Source of the DNA: Acidimicrobiales bacterium | GTDB taxonomy: Bacteria; Actinomycetota; Acidimicrobiia; Acidimicrobiales; AC-14 | Direction: 5' to 3' | DNA length: 39,063 nucleotides | Assembly: GCA_025463925.1 (NCBI GenBank) | Contig: JAODBK010000078.1 | Span: 1-39,063 of the forward strand | Part shown: piece after piece, positions 15,869 through 24,746 of the stretch | Layout of the letters: each line of letters starts with the position of its first letter | Numbering within the stretch: position 1 is the stretch's first letter | Translations under genes and position numbers: made by a program | Notes under the pieces: model-generated | What the model was told of the DNA's origin: nothing | The model's database searches: none | What the model saw: only the letters and a program-made list of their open reading frames with translations

Positions 15869-17443
15869 CTACTCGTGGATCAGCAGGCCGTACACCAGGG
15901 ACTCGGACAGGGCCTGCCACGACGCCTCGATGATGTTGTCCGACACGCCGATGGTGGACCAGGTGCGGTCGCCGTCGGTCGAGTCGATCAGCACCCGGGT
16001 GACCGCGCCGGTGCCCCTGCTGGTGTCGAGGACGCGCACCTTGTAGTCGGTGAGGTGGATCCGGGCCAGGGCCGGGTGGCGATCGCCGATGGCCCGCCGC
16101 AGCGCGGTGTCGAGGGCGTTGACCGGGCCGTTGCCCTCCGCCGTCGCGATCAGCCGCTCCTCGCCGACCCACAGCTTGATCGTCGCTTCAGTGAGGAACG
16201 ACTGGTTGCCCCGCTCCTCGGTGATGACGCGGAACGACTCGAGCCGGAAGAAGTCCTGCTCCCACCCCGACGCCCGGCGCAGGAGGAGCTCGAGACTGCC
16301 GTCGGCCGCCTCGAAGTGGTAACCGCGGTGCTCGAGATCCTTGAGCGTCTCGAGGACGCGGCCGATGGCCTCGCCGTCGAGGTCGAGCCCGAGGGCCTTG
16401 GCCTTGGGCTCGAGGGTCGAGCGGCCGGCCAGCTCGCTGACGACGAAGCGGGTGCCGTTGCCGACGACCTCGGGATCGACGTGCTCGTACGCGTCCTTGC
16501 GGCGCGCGATGGCGCTGGTGTGCAGCCCGGCCTTGTGGGCGAACGCCGAGTGGCCGACGTAGGCCGCCTGCGGGTTGAGGGTGACGTTCACCAGCTCGGC
16601 GACGTGGTGCGAGACGGGCGTGAGCCGCTCCATCCGCTCCGGCGGGATCGTGTCGACCGCCATCTTCAGGCTCAGGTTCGGGATGATCGCGGTGAGGTTG
16701 CAGTTGCCGGTGCGCTCGCCGTACCCGTTGATCGTCCCCTGCACCTGCGTGGCGCCCGCCCGCACGCCGGCCAGCGCGTTGGCGACGCCGGTGCCGCTGT
16801 CGTCGTGGAAGTGCACACCGATGCCGATGCCGTCGGTGCCGAAGTACTTCACGACCTCGGCGACGATGTGCTCGACCTCGTGGGGCAGCGTCCCGCCGTT
16901 GGTGTCGCACAGCACCAGCGTCTCCGCGCCGGCCGCCGCGGCGGCTTCCAGCACGCGAAGGGTGTACTCCGGATTGTCCTTGAAGCCGTCGAAGAAGTGC
17001 TCGGCGTCGTAGAGCACCCGGAGGCCGGCATTGCGGAGGAACTCCACCGAGTCGGCGACCATGGCCACGCCCTCGTCGAGCGTCGTCCGCAGCGCCTCGA
17101 CCACGTGGTACTCGGACGACTTGCCGACGATGCACACCGCCGACGTGTTGGCCTTGACGAGATGGTCGAGCGTCTCGTCGACGTCGACCTTGCCGTGGGC
17201 CCGGCGGGTCGAGCCGAACGCGACGAGCGTCGACGTCTCGAGCTTGAGCTCCGAGGGCGCCCGCTGGAAGAACTCGTCGTCCTTCGGGTTGGCGCCCGGC
17301 CAACCGCCCTCGATGAAGTGGACGCCCAGCCAGTCGAGCTGCTCGGCGATGCGCAGCTTGTCGTCGACGGTGAGGCTGATGCCCTCGAGTTGGCTCCCGT
17401 CCCGCAGCGTCGTGTCGTAGATCTCCACCCGGCTACGTGACAT
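15869..17443 (-). CDS. cimA: (R)-citramalate synthase (CimA-type, alpha-isopropylmalate synthase family)
   Basis: A 524-aa TIM-barrel acyltransferase with YDTTLRDGSQ at residues 9-18, metal ligands in GVHFHDDSGTGVANAL and a C-terminal regulatory domain similar to that of LeuA. The sequence resembles the citramalate synthase branch (GSQLEGISLTVDDKLRIA...) rather than leucine-pathway LeuA, which is present separately at 24747-26291. CimA condenses pyruvate with acetyl-CoA to citramalate, which LeuCD and LeuB convert to 2-oxobutyrate for isoleucine without threonine deaminase. The start overlaps the end of ilvE by 11 bp. As last gene of leuB-ilvE-cimA it should fall under the Val/Ile attenuator at 19374-19469. 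A homocitrate-type substrate is less likely in this context. Confidence 0.88.
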   Translation of the reverse strand: MSRSRVEIYDTTLRDGSQLEGISLTVDDKLRIAEQLDWLGVHFIEGGWPGANPKDDEFFQRAPSELKLETSTLVAFGSTRRAHGKVDVDETLDHLVKANTSAVCIVGKSSEYHVVEALRTTLDEGVAMVADSVEFLRNAGLRVLYDAEHFFDGFKDNPEYTLRVLEAAAAAGAETLVLCDTNGGTLPHEVEHIVAEVVKYFGTDGIGIGVHFHDDSGTGVANALAGVRAGATQVQGTINGYGERTGNCNLTAIIPNLSLKMAVDTIPPERMERLTPVSHHVAELVNVTLNPQAAYVGHSAFAHKAGLHTSAIARRKDAYEHVDPEVVGNGTRFVVSELAGRSTLEPKAKALGLDLDGEAIGRVLETLKDLEHRGYHFEAADGSLELLLRRASGWEQDFFRLESFRVITEERGNQSFLTEATIKLWVGEERLIATAEGNGPVNALDTALRRAIGDRHPALARIHLTDYKVRVLDTSRGTGAVTRVLIDSTDGDRTWSTIGVSDNIIEASWQALSESLVYGLLIHE

Positions 17444-18350
17444 GTTCGACCCAGTCCTTGTACTGGTCGACCTGGCCGCGCACGGTCGAGAAGTAGACGT
17501 CTTGGATCTTGCGGGTGATCGGCCCGGGCTCGCCGATGACACGGTCGTCGACCGACTGGATCGGCACGACCTCGGCCGCGGTGCCCGAGAGGAACGCCTC
17601 CTCGGCGGTGTACAGGTCGCTCCGCAGGATGTTCCCCACCTCGACGTCGATGCCCAGGTCGCGCGCGATCGTCATCACCGAGCTCTGGGTGATGCCCTCG
17701 AGCGCGCCGGCGCTCACCGGTGGCGTGATGATGCGGCCGTTGCGGACGACGAAGATGTTCTCGCCGGTGCACTCGCTGACGTAGCCCTGCGGCGACAACA
17801 GGATGGCCTCGTCGTAGCCGGCGTTCAGCGCCTCCACCTTGGCCATCGACGAGTTGACGTACGACCCGGTGAGCTTGGCCGCCGGCGGCATCGCGTTGGG
17901 GTCGTGGCGCTGCCACGTGCTGATCTTCATGCGCACGCCGTGCTGGATGCCCTCGTCGCCGAGGTACGCGGCCCACGGCCACACCGCGATGGCGACGTTC
18001 ACCGAGCACGGCAGCGGGTTGAGACCCATCTCGCCGTACCCGAGGAACGCGATCGGCCGGATGTAGCAGGACTCGAGGCCGTTGACCCGCACCGTCTCCT
18101 TGGTGGCGTCGATGATCTGCTGCGGGCTGAACGGGATGTCGATCAGGTAGATCTTCGCCGACGCGAACAGGCGATTGATGTGGTCGGTGAGCCGGAAGAT
18201 CCCCGGGCCCTGCGACGTCTCATAGGCGCGGATGCCCTCGAAGACGCCGCACCCGTAGTGGAGCGAATGGGTGAGGACGTGGACGTTGGCGTCGGCCCAG
18301 TCCACCAGCGCGCCATCCATCCAGATCTTCTCGGTGGGCGTGATCGGCAT
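17433..18350 (-). CDS. ilvE: Branched-chain amino acid aminotransferase
   Basis: A 305-aa class IV PLP-dependent transaminase, nearly the length of E. coli IlvE. The PLP lysine is Lys159 (AAKLTGSYVNS), with YVSECTGENIF and TAAEVVPI typical of the family. It carries out the last step of leucine, isoleucine and valine synthesis, transferring an amino group from glutamate to the 2-oxo acids. It lies 14 bp after leuB and overlaps cimA by 11 bp, so the three form one transcription unit. Confidence 0.95.
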   Translation of the reverse strand: MPITPTEKIWMDGALVDWADANVHVLTHSLHYGCGVFEGIRAYETSQGPGIFRLTDHINRLFASAKIYLIDIPFSPQQIIDATKETVRVNGLESCYIRPIAFLGYGEMGLNPLPCSVNVAIAVWPWAAYLGDEGIQHGVRMKISTWQRHDPNAMPPAAKLTGSYVNSSMAKVEALNAGYDEAILLSPQGYVSECTGENIFVVRNGRIITPPVSAGALEGITQSSVMTIARDLGIDVEVGNILRSDLYTAEEAFLSGTAAEVVPIQSVDDRVIGEPGPITRKIQDVYFSTVRGQVDQYKDWVEHVT

Positions 18351-18364
18351 TGCGGGGTCCCCTC

Positions 18365-19348
18365 CTAGAGGCGCTCGGCGACGGCGTCGCCCAGCTCGGT
18401 GGTCGTGCCGGTGAGCGCCGTCGCCGACGCCACCGCCTTGGTCATGCGGGCGGCGGCACCGGCCTCGCCCAGGAAGTCGAGCATCATCGCCGCCGACCGG
18501 ATGGCGGCCAGCGGATTGGCCCGCCCGGTGCCGACGATGTCGGGCGCGGATCCGTGCACGGGCTCGAACAGCGACGGGCCGGTGCGGGCCGGGTTGAGGT
18601 TGGCCGACGCCGCCAGCCCGATCCCGCCGGCGATCGCACCGGCGAGATCGGTGAGGATGTCGCCGAACAGGTTGTCGGTGACGACGACGTCGTAACGCTC
18701 CGGCCGCTCGACCAGGTGGATGCAGGCGGCGTCGACGTGGTCGTACCCGGTCGCAACGTCGGGGTGCTCGGCGCCGACGTCGTCGAAGGTGCGCTGCCAG
18801 AGGTCGCCGGCGAACGTCAGCACGTTCGTCTTGTGCACGAGCGTCAGATGCTTGCGAGGCCGTTGCTGGGCCAGCTCGAACGCGAACCGGACGCAGCGCT
18901 CCACGCCCATTCGCGTGTTGACGGAGCCCTGGGTCGCGATCTCCTGCGCGGTGCCCTTGCGCAGGAAGCCACCCTCGCCGGCGTAGGCGCCTTCGGTGTT
19001 CTCGCGGATGACCACCAGGTCGATGCCCGCGTCGGGCGACTCGAACGGCCGCAGGTTCACGTAGAGGTCGAGCGCGAACCGCAGCGCGAGGAGCAGGCCG
19101 CGCTCGAGCACCCCGGGCGGCACGTCGGGTGTGCCGACCGCGCCGAGGAGGATGGCATCGAAGCCGCGGAGCTCGTCGAGGACGGCGTCGGGCAGCACCT
19201 CGCCGGTGCGCAGGTACCGGGCGCCGCCGAGGTCGTAGTCGACGGTGTCCAGCTCGACACCGGCGGCGCGCACGACCTTCAGCGCCTCGGCGACGACCTC
19301 GGGCCCGATGCCGTCACCGGCGAGCACGGCCACTCGATGGGGGCTCAC
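18365..19348 (-). CDS. leuB: 3-isopropylmalate dehydrogenase
   Basis: A 327-aa decarboxylating dehydrogenase with [14 protein letters not shown] at the N-terminus, [18 protein letters not shown] and [11 protein letters not shown] (metal and substrate binding) and [15 protein letters not shown] near the end. It is short, like the mycobacterial enzymes. It oxidises 3-isopropylmalate to 2-oxoisocaproate in leucine synthesis and 3-methylmalate to 2-oxobutyrate in the citramalate route. The likely start is the GTG at 19348, giving [14 protein letters not shown] after Met; the upstream ATG at 19390 would fall inside the attenuator terminator. GGGAGA about 12 nt upstream may serve as ribosome binding site. 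Confidence 0.95.
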   Translation of the reverse strand: MSPHRVAVLAGDGIGPEVVAEALKVVRAAGVELDTVDYDLGGARYLRTGEVLPDAVLDELRGFDAILLGAVGTPDVPPGVLERGLLLALRFALDLYVNLRPFESPDAGIDLVVIRENTEGAYAGEGGFLRKGTAQEIATQGSVNTRMGVERCVRFAFELAQQRPRKHLTLVHKTNVLTFAGDLWQRTFDDVGAEHPDVATGYDHVDAACIHLVERPERYDVVVTDNLFGDILTDLAGAIAGGIGLAASANLNPARTGPSLFEPVHGSAPDIVGTGRANPLAAIRSAAMMLDFLGEAGAAARMTKAVASATALTGTTTELGDAVAERL

Positions 19349-19373
19349 GACGTTCCAATTCTCCCAGGAAATG

Positions 19374-19399
19374 AAAAACCGCCCACGCAATGTGGACGG
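19374..19399 (-). terminator. Attenuator terminator before leuB
   Basis: On the minus strand an 8-bp stem (CCGTCCAC / GTGGGCGG, one G-U pair, loop ATTGC) is followed directly by TTTTT. It lies between the leader peptide (19434-19469) and the leuB start. A second hairpin (GTGCGC/GCGCAC region, 19405-19432) immediately follows the leader stop codon, giving the two-structure layout of amino-acid attenuators. Confidence 0.85.
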
Positions 19400-19433
19400 T
19401 CGGGGCGCACGCGGCAGGGTTGCCGGGTGCGCG

Positions 19434-19469
19434 CTAGGTAATGACTACGGCGGTGGTGAGGGACTTCAT
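19434..19469 (-). CDS. leuB-operon leader peptide (attenuation)
   Basis: An 11-aa reading frame, [11 protein letters not shown], with the consecutive regulatory codons GTA GTC ATT (Val-Val-Ile) and one Leu codon, ending ACC TAG. It is too short for ordinary gene finding. Ribosome stalling at Val/Ile codons when these amino acids are scarce would favour readthrough of the terminator at 19374-19399. The Val/Ile bias rather than Leu fits an operon that carries ilvE and cimA besides leuB. It shares the end sequence ACCTAGCG with the leuA and ilvB leaders. Confidence 0.8.
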   Translation of the reverse strand: MKSLTTAVVIT

Positions 19470-19478
19470 GACCAGGTC

Positions 19479-19508
19479 AGTGTGGTTGAGACGCGCCGCA
19501 GGCGTCAA
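19479..19508 (-). promoter_or_regulatory. Promoter of the leuB leader
   Basis: On the minus strand TTGACG (19503-19508) and CACACT (19479-19484) are separated by 18 bp. The leader ATG lies 9 nt after the -10 element, so the leader is probably translated from a leaderless transcript. The same CACACT hexamer precedes the ilvB leader. Confidence 0.6.
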
Positions 19509-19563
19509 CTGCGATGTCCGCGGCGTGGCCGCCGAGCGAGCAGCGCGGCGGTAGCCTCGAACC

Positions 19564-20028
19564 ATGGCTGAGAAGATCGAGCTGTCGCAGGCGGCGTTCG
19601 ACCGCCTCCAGACCGAGTACGAGGACCTCACCATGCGCGGCCGGGCCGAGATCGCCCGGCTGATCGAGCGGGCCCGCGAGCTGGGCGACCTGTCCGAGAA
19701 CGGCGACTACCACGCCGCCAAGGACGACCAGGGGAAGATGGAAGCCCGCATCCGCCAGCTCAAGGCGACGCTCGACCACGCCGTGATCATGGAGGCCGAC
19801 GGCGGCGGGACGGTGGCCAGCGGCAGCGTGATCGAGATCCGCTACGAGGGCGACGACGACACCGAGCGCTACCTCCTCGGGTCGATCGAGGAGCGCCACG
19901 ACGAGCTGGCGGTCATGTCGCCGGGCTCGCCGCTCGGGCGGGCGCTGCTCGGCCGCGTTGCCGGCGACACCGTCGAGTACGAGGCGCCCGGCGGGTCGCT
20001 CAAGGTCGAGATCGTGACGGTGACGTGA
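19564..20028 (+). CDS. greA: Transcription elongation factor GreA
   Basis: A 154-aa protein of exactly the usual GreA size: an N-terminal coiled coil with the acidic tip in LGDLSENGDYHAAKDDQG (about 40-57) and a C-terminal FKBP-like domain (GSVIEIRY..., SPLGRALLGRVAGDTVEYEAPGG). It binds the RNA polymerase secondary channel and stimulates cleavage of backtracked RNA. TAGCCT (19552-19557) lies 6 nt before the ATG, indicating a leaderless transcript. It is divergent from the leuB leader and overlaps the next gene by one base (TGATG). Confidence 0.96.
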   Translation: MAEKIELSQAAFDRLQTEYEDLTMRGRAEIARLIERARELGDLSENGDYHAAKDDQGKMEARIRQLKATLDHAVIMEADGGGTVASGSVIEIRYEGDDDTERYLLGSIEERHDELAVMSPGSPLGRALLGRVAGDTVEYEAPGGSLKVEIVTVT

Positions 20029-20951
20029 TGACGGTGGCGGCGTCGGCGTCGGAGTTCGAGCCGTCGGCGTCGCCGGAGCCGTTCGCGCCGCCGCTGCCAC
20101 CAGGGCGGTACGTCGATCTCCCCGGCCGGGGCCGCACCTGGGTGCGCGAGCTGCCGGGCCCGACCGACGCCGCGGCCAAGCCCACCCTCGTGCTGCTGCA
20201 CGGCCTGGTCGCAAACGCCGACCTCAACTGGTTCCCGTCGTACGAGCCGCTCGGGCGCGAGTTCCGCGTCGTGGCGCTCGACCATCGCGGCCACGGCCGC
20301 GGCATCCGCGTCGGCCCGCGCTTCCGGCTGGCCGACTGCGCCGACGACGTCGCCGCGCTGGCCGACGTGCTCGGGCTCGAACGGATCGTTCCCGTCGGGT
20401 ACTCGATGGGTGGGCCCATCGCCCAGCTGGTGTGGCACCGGCACCGCCCGCTGGTCGCCGGTCTCGTGCTGTGCGCGACCAGCCGCAACTTCTGGAGCTC
20501 GCCCCGCACCCAGATCGCGTTCAACGTCATGGCCGGCGCCAGCACCGTGTTGTCGATGACCCCGTGGCGGTACCGGCGGGCGATCGTCGACCGCATCGTC
20601 GAGCGCCGCATCCGCGACCGCGGCCCGCTGGCCGACTGGGCCGCGGCCGAGCTCCGCCGCAACGACCCGGCGACGATCATCGCCGCCGCCGGGGCGCTGG
20701 GCCGGTTCTCGTCGCACGAGTGGATCGGCGGCGTCGACGTTCCGACCGCCGTGATCGTCACCACGCAGGACTCAGTGGTCGCGCCGCACCGCCAGCGCAA
20801 GCTGGCCGCGGCCATCCCGGGCGCCGAGCTCATCGAGGTGGCCGGCGACCACGGCGCCGGCGTCGAGCGGCCCGACCTCTTCGTGCCGGCGCTGCTGCGG
20901 GCCTGCCGGTCGGTCACCGCCCGCCCCACCCCCCGTTCTTTTCCGGATTAG
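20028..20951 (+). CDS. Alpha/beta hydrolase
   Basis: A 307-aa alpha/beta-hydrolase-fold protein. The oxyanion motif LLHGL is at 56-60, the nucleophile elbow GYSMGG has Ser126, a probable acid lies in TTQDSVV and the catalytic His in GDHGAG near the C-terminus. The N-terminal 25 residues are Pro/Ser-rich and probably disordered. No signal peptide is seen, so it acts in the cytoplasm on an unknown ester, thioester or similar bond. The ATG at 20028 shares a base with the greA stop codon, so the two genes are coupled, though no functional link is known. Confidence 0.9.
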   Translation: MTVAASASEFEPSASPEPFAPPLPPGRYVDLPGRGRTWVRELPGPTDAAAKPTLVLLHGLVANADLNWFPSYEPLGREFRVVALDHRGHGRGIRVGPRFRLADCADDVAALADVLGLERIVPVGYSMGGPIAQLVWHRHRPLVAGLVLCATSRNFWSSPRTQIAFNVMAGASTVLSMTPWRYRRAIVDRIVERRIRDRGPLADWAAAELRRNDPATIIAAAGALGRFSSHEWIGGVDVPTAVIVTTQDSVVAPHRQRKLAAAIPGAELIEVAGDHGAGVERPDLFVPALLRACRSVTARPTPRSFPD

Positions 20952-20956
20952 CGCAC

Positions 20957-20974
20957 CGATTCGGTACCGAATCG
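20957..20974. terminator. Palindrome between convergent hydrolase and IclR genes
   Basis: CGATTCGGTACCGAATCG is a perfect 18-bp palindrome in the 35-bp gap between convergent stop codons. As RNA it folds to a 7-bp stem with a GUAC loop on either strand. It has no U-tract, so a bidirectional terminator role is likely but not certain. Confidence 0.5.
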
Positions 20975-20986
20975 ACGACGAGATCG

Positions 20987-21613
20987 TCAGGAAAGCCGCT
21001 GTTCGACCTGCCTGGCCGCCTTCATGACCGCCTTGGCGTAGCGCTTGCCCGGGTTGCGCGTGGTGCGCTGCACGGGCCCCGACACCGACACCGCGGCCAC
21101 CACGCGGTCGCCGTCCATCACCGGCGCGCTGACCGACGCCACGCCCTTCTGACGCTCCTCCACGCTCTCGGCCCAACCGCGCACCAGCGCGGCGGCGTCG
21201 CCGCGGAGGACGCGGGCCGCCGAGCCGGCCGACATCGGCAGCGCGGCGCCGACGGCCACGATCGTGCGGAGGCCGTGCGGCGATTCGAGCGACGCCAGGC
21301 ACAGGCGGTGGGCACCGCGCCGGACGTAGAGCTGCGCGCTCTCGCCGGTGGCGTCGCGGAGCGCTTCGAGCGCGGGCCCGGCCAGGCGGGCCAGGTCCGG
21401 GGCGACGAGGCGCGGGCCGAGGGTGAACCGGCCCTCGGCGTCGCGCGTCACGAAGCGGTGAACTTCGAGCGCCGTCGCGAGGCGGTGCGCGGTGGCGCGC
21501 GACAAGCCCGTCGATTCCACCAGCTCGCCGAGCGACCGGGGCGCCGCCTCGACAGCGTCGAGCACCGCGACTGCCTTGTCGAGCACGCCGACGTCGGTTA
21601 GCCTGTTCACCAT
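20987..21613 (-). CDS. IclR family regulator, NdgR/LtbR-like
   Basis: A 208-aa IclR-type regulator: N-terminal winged helix (residues about 1-60, [25 protein letters not shown]) and a C-terminal effector-binding domain. It is divergent from leuCD with a 41-bp gap, the conserved position of NdgR (Streptomyces) and LtbR (Corynebacterium), which control leuCD and other amino acid genes. It is shorter than many IclR proteins (about 240 aa), as NdgR/LtbR proteins also tend to be. Ortholog status is inferred from synteny and length. An imperfect palindrome at 21625-21639 in the shared promoter is the likely operator. Confidence 0.88.
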   Translation of the reverse strand: MVNRLTDVGVLDKAVAVLDAVEAAPRSLGELVESTGLSRATAHRLATALEVHRFVTRDAEGRFTLGPRLVAPDLARLAGPALEALRDATGESAQLYVRRGAHRLCLASLESPHGLRTIVAVGAALPMSAGSAARVLRGDAAALVRGWAESVEERQKGVASVSAPVMDGDRVVAAVSVSGPVQRTTRNPGKRYAKAVMKAARQVEQRLS

Positions 21614-21624
21614 TCAAGACGTTA

Positions 21625-21639
21625 TCTCAGCATATGAGA
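21625..21639. promoter_or_regulatory. Candidate IclR (NdgR/LtbR) operator before leuC
   Basis: TCTCA-GCATA-TGAGA is an inverted repeat in the 41-bp gap between the divergent regulator and leuC. It overlaps a -10-like TTATCT (21622-21627), so binding could block leuC transcription and autoregulate the regulator. leuC also has a good ribosome binding site (AAGGA, about 21646-21650), so it is leadered. Confidence 0.5.
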
Positions 21640-21654
21640 CGAGGCAAGGAAGCC

Positions 21655-23055
21655 ATGGTCAGCACACTGAGCGACAAGGTCTGGGACCGGCACGTCGTCC
21701 ACGCCGCCCAGGACGAGCCCGACCTCTTGTACATCGACCTGCACCTGGTCCACGAGGTCACGTCGCCGCAGGCCTTCGACGGGCTCCGGCTCAACGGGCG
21801 CACGGTCCGGCGGCCCGACCTCACCCTCGCGACGATGGACCACAACGTGCCGACCAGCGCGCTGAGCGAGGGGATCAAGGACCCGATCTCCAAGAAGCAG
21901 ATCGACGTGCTCGCGGCCAACTGCCGCGAGTTCGGCGTTCCGCTCTACGCGATGGGCGACGTCAACCAGGGCATCGTCCACGTCATCGGCCCCGAGCAGG
22001 GCTTCACGCAACCGGGCATGACGATCGTGTGCGGCGACAGCCACACCTCGACGCACGGCGCGTTCGGCGCGCTCGCGTTCGGCATCGGCACCAGCGAGGT
22101 CGAGCACGTGCTGGCGACGCAGACGCTCCCCCAGCGCCGGCCGGGAACCATGGCGGTCACCGTCGACGGGTCGCTGCCGGCGGGCGTCACCGCCAAGGAT
22201 GTCGTGCTGGCCATCATCGGCCGCATCGGCACCGGTGGTGGCATCGGCAGCGTCATCGAATATCGCGGCGCGGTCATGCGGGCGCTGTCGATGGAGGGAC
22301 GCATGACGGTGTGCAACATGTCGATCGAGGCCGGGGCTCGCGCCGGGCTCATCGCGCCGGACGAGGTGACGTTCGCGTATCTCGAAGGCCGGCCGGCGGC
22401 GCCGGCGGGGGCGGCGTGGGAACGGGCGCTCGACGACTGGCGCTCGTTGGTCACCGACGATGGCGCGGCGTTCGACAAGGAGGTCGTCGTTGACGGCGCC
22501 ACCATCCGCCCGCACGTCACGTGGGGCACGAATCCGGCCCAGGTCGCGACGATCGACGACGTCGTCCCCGACCCGGCGTCGTTCGCCGATGGGTCGGCTC
22601 GCGAGTCGGCGGCGCGGGCCCTCGAGTACATGGGCCTGGCCGCCGGCACACCGATCCGCGACATCGCGGTCGACACCGTGTTCATCGGGTCGTGCACCAA
22701 CTCGCGCATCGAGGATCTCCGGGCCGCGGCCGCGGTCGTCGACGGCCGTCGCGTGCACGCCGGCGTGCGCACGTTGGTGGTGCCCGGTTCCGGCCGCGTC
22801 AAGGAGCAGGCCGAAGCCGAAGGGCTCGACAAGGTGTTCACCGCGGCGGGCTTCGACTGGCGCGAGCCCGGTTGCTCGATGTGCCTGGCCATGAACCCCG
22901 ACAAGCTGGCGCCGGGCGAGCGGGCGGCGTCGACGTCGAACCGCAACTTCGAGGGCCGCCAAGGCCGCGGTGGGCGCACCCACCTCGTCTCCCCGGCCGT
23001 CGCCGCCGCGACCGCGATCGCCGGCCACTTCTCCACCCCCGAGGAGCTTGCATGA
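21655..23055 (+). CDS. leuC: 3-isopropylmalate dehydratase large subunit
   Basis: A 466-aa aconitase-family protein. The [4Fe-4S] cluster cysteines are in IGSCTNSR and [18 protein letters not shown] and [30 protein letters not shown] are family signatures. With LeuD it isomerises 2-isopropylmalate to 3-isopropylmalate, and citramalate to 3-methylmalate in the CimA route. The ATG at 21655 has AAGGA at proper spacing; 7 upstream codons are open but less likely used. The stop overlaps the leuD start. Confidence 0.96.
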   Translation: MVSTLSDKVWDRHVVHAAQDEPDLLYIDLHLVHEVTSPQAFDGLRLNGRTVRRPDLTLATMDHNVPTSALSEGIKDPISKKQIDVLAANCREFGVPLYAMGDVNQGIVHVIGPEQGFTQPGMTIVCGDSHTSTHGAFGALAFGIGTSEVEHVLATQTLPQRRPGTMAVTVDGSLPAGVTAKDVVLAIIGRIGTGGGIGSVIEYRGAVMRALSMEGRMTVCNMSIEAGARAGLIAPDEVTFAYLEGRPAAPAGAAWERALDDWRSLVTDDGAAFDKEVVVDGATIRPHVTWGTNPAQVATIDDVVPDPASFADGSARESAARALEYMGLAAGTPIRDIAVDTVFIGSCTNSRIEDLRAAAAVVDGRRVHAGVRTLVVPGSGRVKEQAEAEGLDKVFTAAGFDWREPGCSMCLAMNPDKLAPGERAASTSNRNFEGRQGRGGRTHLVSPAVAAATAIAGHFSTPEELA

Positions 23056-23651
23056 TGGAACCGGTCCGCATCGTCACCGGCACCGCGGTGCCGCTCGACC
23101 GCAGCGACGTCGACACCGATCAGATCATCCCGAGCGACTGGCTGAAGCGCGTCGAGCGCACCGGCTTCGGCGCCGGGTTGTTCGCCGAGTGGCGCGACTC
23201 GCGTGACTTCGTCCTCAACCAGCCGCAGTACACCGGCGCGACGATCCTGGTCGCCGGGCCCAACTTCGGCACCGGCTCGTCGCGGGAGCACGCGGTGTGG
23301 GCCTTGGAGGACTACGGCTTCCGCGCCGTCGTCTCCGAGCGCTTCGCCGACATCTTCCGCAACAACTGCACGAAGGTCGGCCTGCTGCCGGTGGAAGTGG
23401 CAGGCGATGTCGCGGCCGCGCTCATGCAGGCGGTGCAGGCCGACCCGTCGCTCGAGATCACCATCGACGTCGAGGCCGGCACGCTGGCGGCCCCGGCGGC
23501 CGGAATCGAGACCTCGTTCGCGCTCGACGAGTTCACCCGCTTCCGCCTGCTCGAGGGCCTCGACGACATCGGGCTGTCGCTTCGCCACGCGGCCGAGATC
23601 GACACCTTCGAGTCGACCCGCCCGGACTGGTCGCCGACCACCACTCGGTAG
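23052..23651 (+). CDS. leuD: 3-isopropylmalate dehydratase small subunit
   Basis: A 199-aa swivel-domain subunit with [15 protein letters not shown] near the N-terminus, [17 protein letters not shown] and [20 protein letters not shown]. It completes the LeuCD heterodimer. Tandem ATG codons at 23052 and 23055 are both possible starts: the first overlaps the leuC stop as ATGA, the second has the better distance to GAGGAG at 23041-23046. The TAG stop codon forms the first three bases of a TAGGCT -10 element for the following gene. Confidence 0.95.
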   Translation: MMEPVRIVTGTAVPLDRSDVDTDQIIPSDWLKRVERTGFGAGLFAEWRDSRDFVLNQPQYTGATILVAGPNFGTGSSREHAVWALEDYGFRAVVSERFADIFRNNCTKVGLLPVEVAGDVAAALMQAVQADPSLEITIDVEAGTLAAPAAGIETSFALDEFTRFRLLEGLDDIGLSLRHAAEIDTFESTRPDWSPTTTR

Positions 23652-23662
23652 GCTGCGCGGCG

Positions 23663-24688
23663 ATGGCCGACGTCGCCGTGAACCGGGGCGAACCTGGACT
23701 GCTGGCCAAGTGGCGCCACGTCCTGCGCACGACCAACCCACCCGCCGGCCGGCTCGACCTCGTCTCCAAGTGGCTGGTGCTGACGCGGGCCGCGGTGCTC
23801 CCGATGACGATGACCGCGGGCGCGATCGCCGGGCTGCTCGCGGTGCACCAGCACGGCTTCGACAGCCGGTGGTACGCGCTGTCGTTCGTCGGCATCGTGC
23901 TGGCCCACGCGGCCAACAACTTGATGAACGACCTGTTCGATCTCGATGTCGGGCTCGACAGCGACCAGTACCCGAGAGGCCTCTACGCCCCGCACCCGGT
24001 GCTGTCGGGGATGATCAGCCGGCGCGGATTGGCGCTCGCGTCGTTGGTCGTGAACCTCGTCGACCTCGCCATCCTCGCCGTGCTGACCGCGGTCCGGGGC
24101 TGGCCGGTCGTCGCGTTCGCGGTCGCCGGGTTCGTGCTGAGCGCGGCGTACACCGCGCCGCCGCTGCGGTTGAAGAAGCGTGGCCTCGGCGAGCCCGACG
24201 TGCTGGTCGTGTGGGGCCCGCTGATGGTGGGCGGCACCTACTACTCGGCGGTCGGCCACCTCCCGTGGCAGGTGATCGCGGCGTCGATCCCCTATGGGCT
24301 GCTCTGCACCGCGGTGCTCATGGGCAAGCACGTCGACAAGATCCCGTGGGACGCGGCCGAGGGCATCAAGACCATGCCGGTGCTGCTCGGTGAGGCGCGA
24401 GCCCGCCGGGTCACCCAGGCGCTGATCGCGGCGTTCTACGTCACCGTCGCGGCCGACGTGCTCGCGGGCGCGCTCCCCTGGCCGGCGCTGGTGGCCTTCG
24501 TCGCCCTGCCGACCGCGACAAAGGCATGGCAGGCGCTGTCGGCCGGCCGGCCGGAGGCGCCGCCCCACGACTACCCGATCTGGCCGTTGTGGTTCGCGGC
24601 CGTCGCCTTCCTCCACACCCGCCGGGCCGGCGCGCTGCTCGTCCTCGGCCTGATCGCGGCCGCGGTCTTCAACGTCACGCCGCTTTGA
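23663..24688 (+). CDS. UbiA-family prenyltransferase
   Basis: A 341-aa integral membrane protein with about eight to nine transmembrane segments. The first Asp-rich motif is NDLFDLDVGLDSD (89-101) and the second lies in HVDKIPWDAAEGIKT (about 220-235), so the metal-diphosphate site is complete. The family transfers polyprenyl chains to aromatic acceptors; MenA (menaquinone synthesis) is the most likely role in an actinobacterium, but UbiA paralogues are diverse and no men gene is near. TAGGCT at 23649-23654 lies 8 nt before the ATG, pointing to its own leaderless transcript even though leuD ends only 11 bp upstream. Confidence 0.87.
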   Translation: MADVAVNRGEPGLLAKWRHVLRTTNPPAGRLDLVSKWLVLTRAAVLPMTMTAGAIAGLLAVHQHGFDSRWYALSFVGIVLAHAANNLMNDLFDLDVGLDSDQYPRGLYAPHPVLSGMISRRGLALASLVVNLVDLAILAVLTAVRGWPVVAFAVAGFVLSAAYTAPPLRLKKRGLGEPDVLVVWGPLMVGGTYYSAVGHLPWQVIAASIPYGLLCTAVLMGKHVDKIPWDAAEGIKTMPVLLGEARARRVTQALIAAFYVTVAADVLAGALPWPALVAFVALPTATKAWQALSAGRPEAPPHDYPIWPLWFAAVAFLHTRRAGALLVLGLIAAAVFNVTPL

Positions 24689-24693
24689 CCGCA

Positions 24694-24718
24694 GTTGGTG
24701 TCGCATGGCGACACCAAC
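24694..24718. terminator. Hairpin between convergent UbiA and leuA genes
   Basis: An 11-bp perfect stem (GTTGGTGTCGC / GCGACACCAAC) with a 3-nt loop starts 5 nt after the UbiA stop codon and lies 28 nt from the leuA stop on the other strand. It lacks a U-tract. It is probably a bidirectional terminator. Confidence 0.6.
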
Positions 24719-24746
24719 GATGTCCAGAATCGACAGGGCGGGCGGG

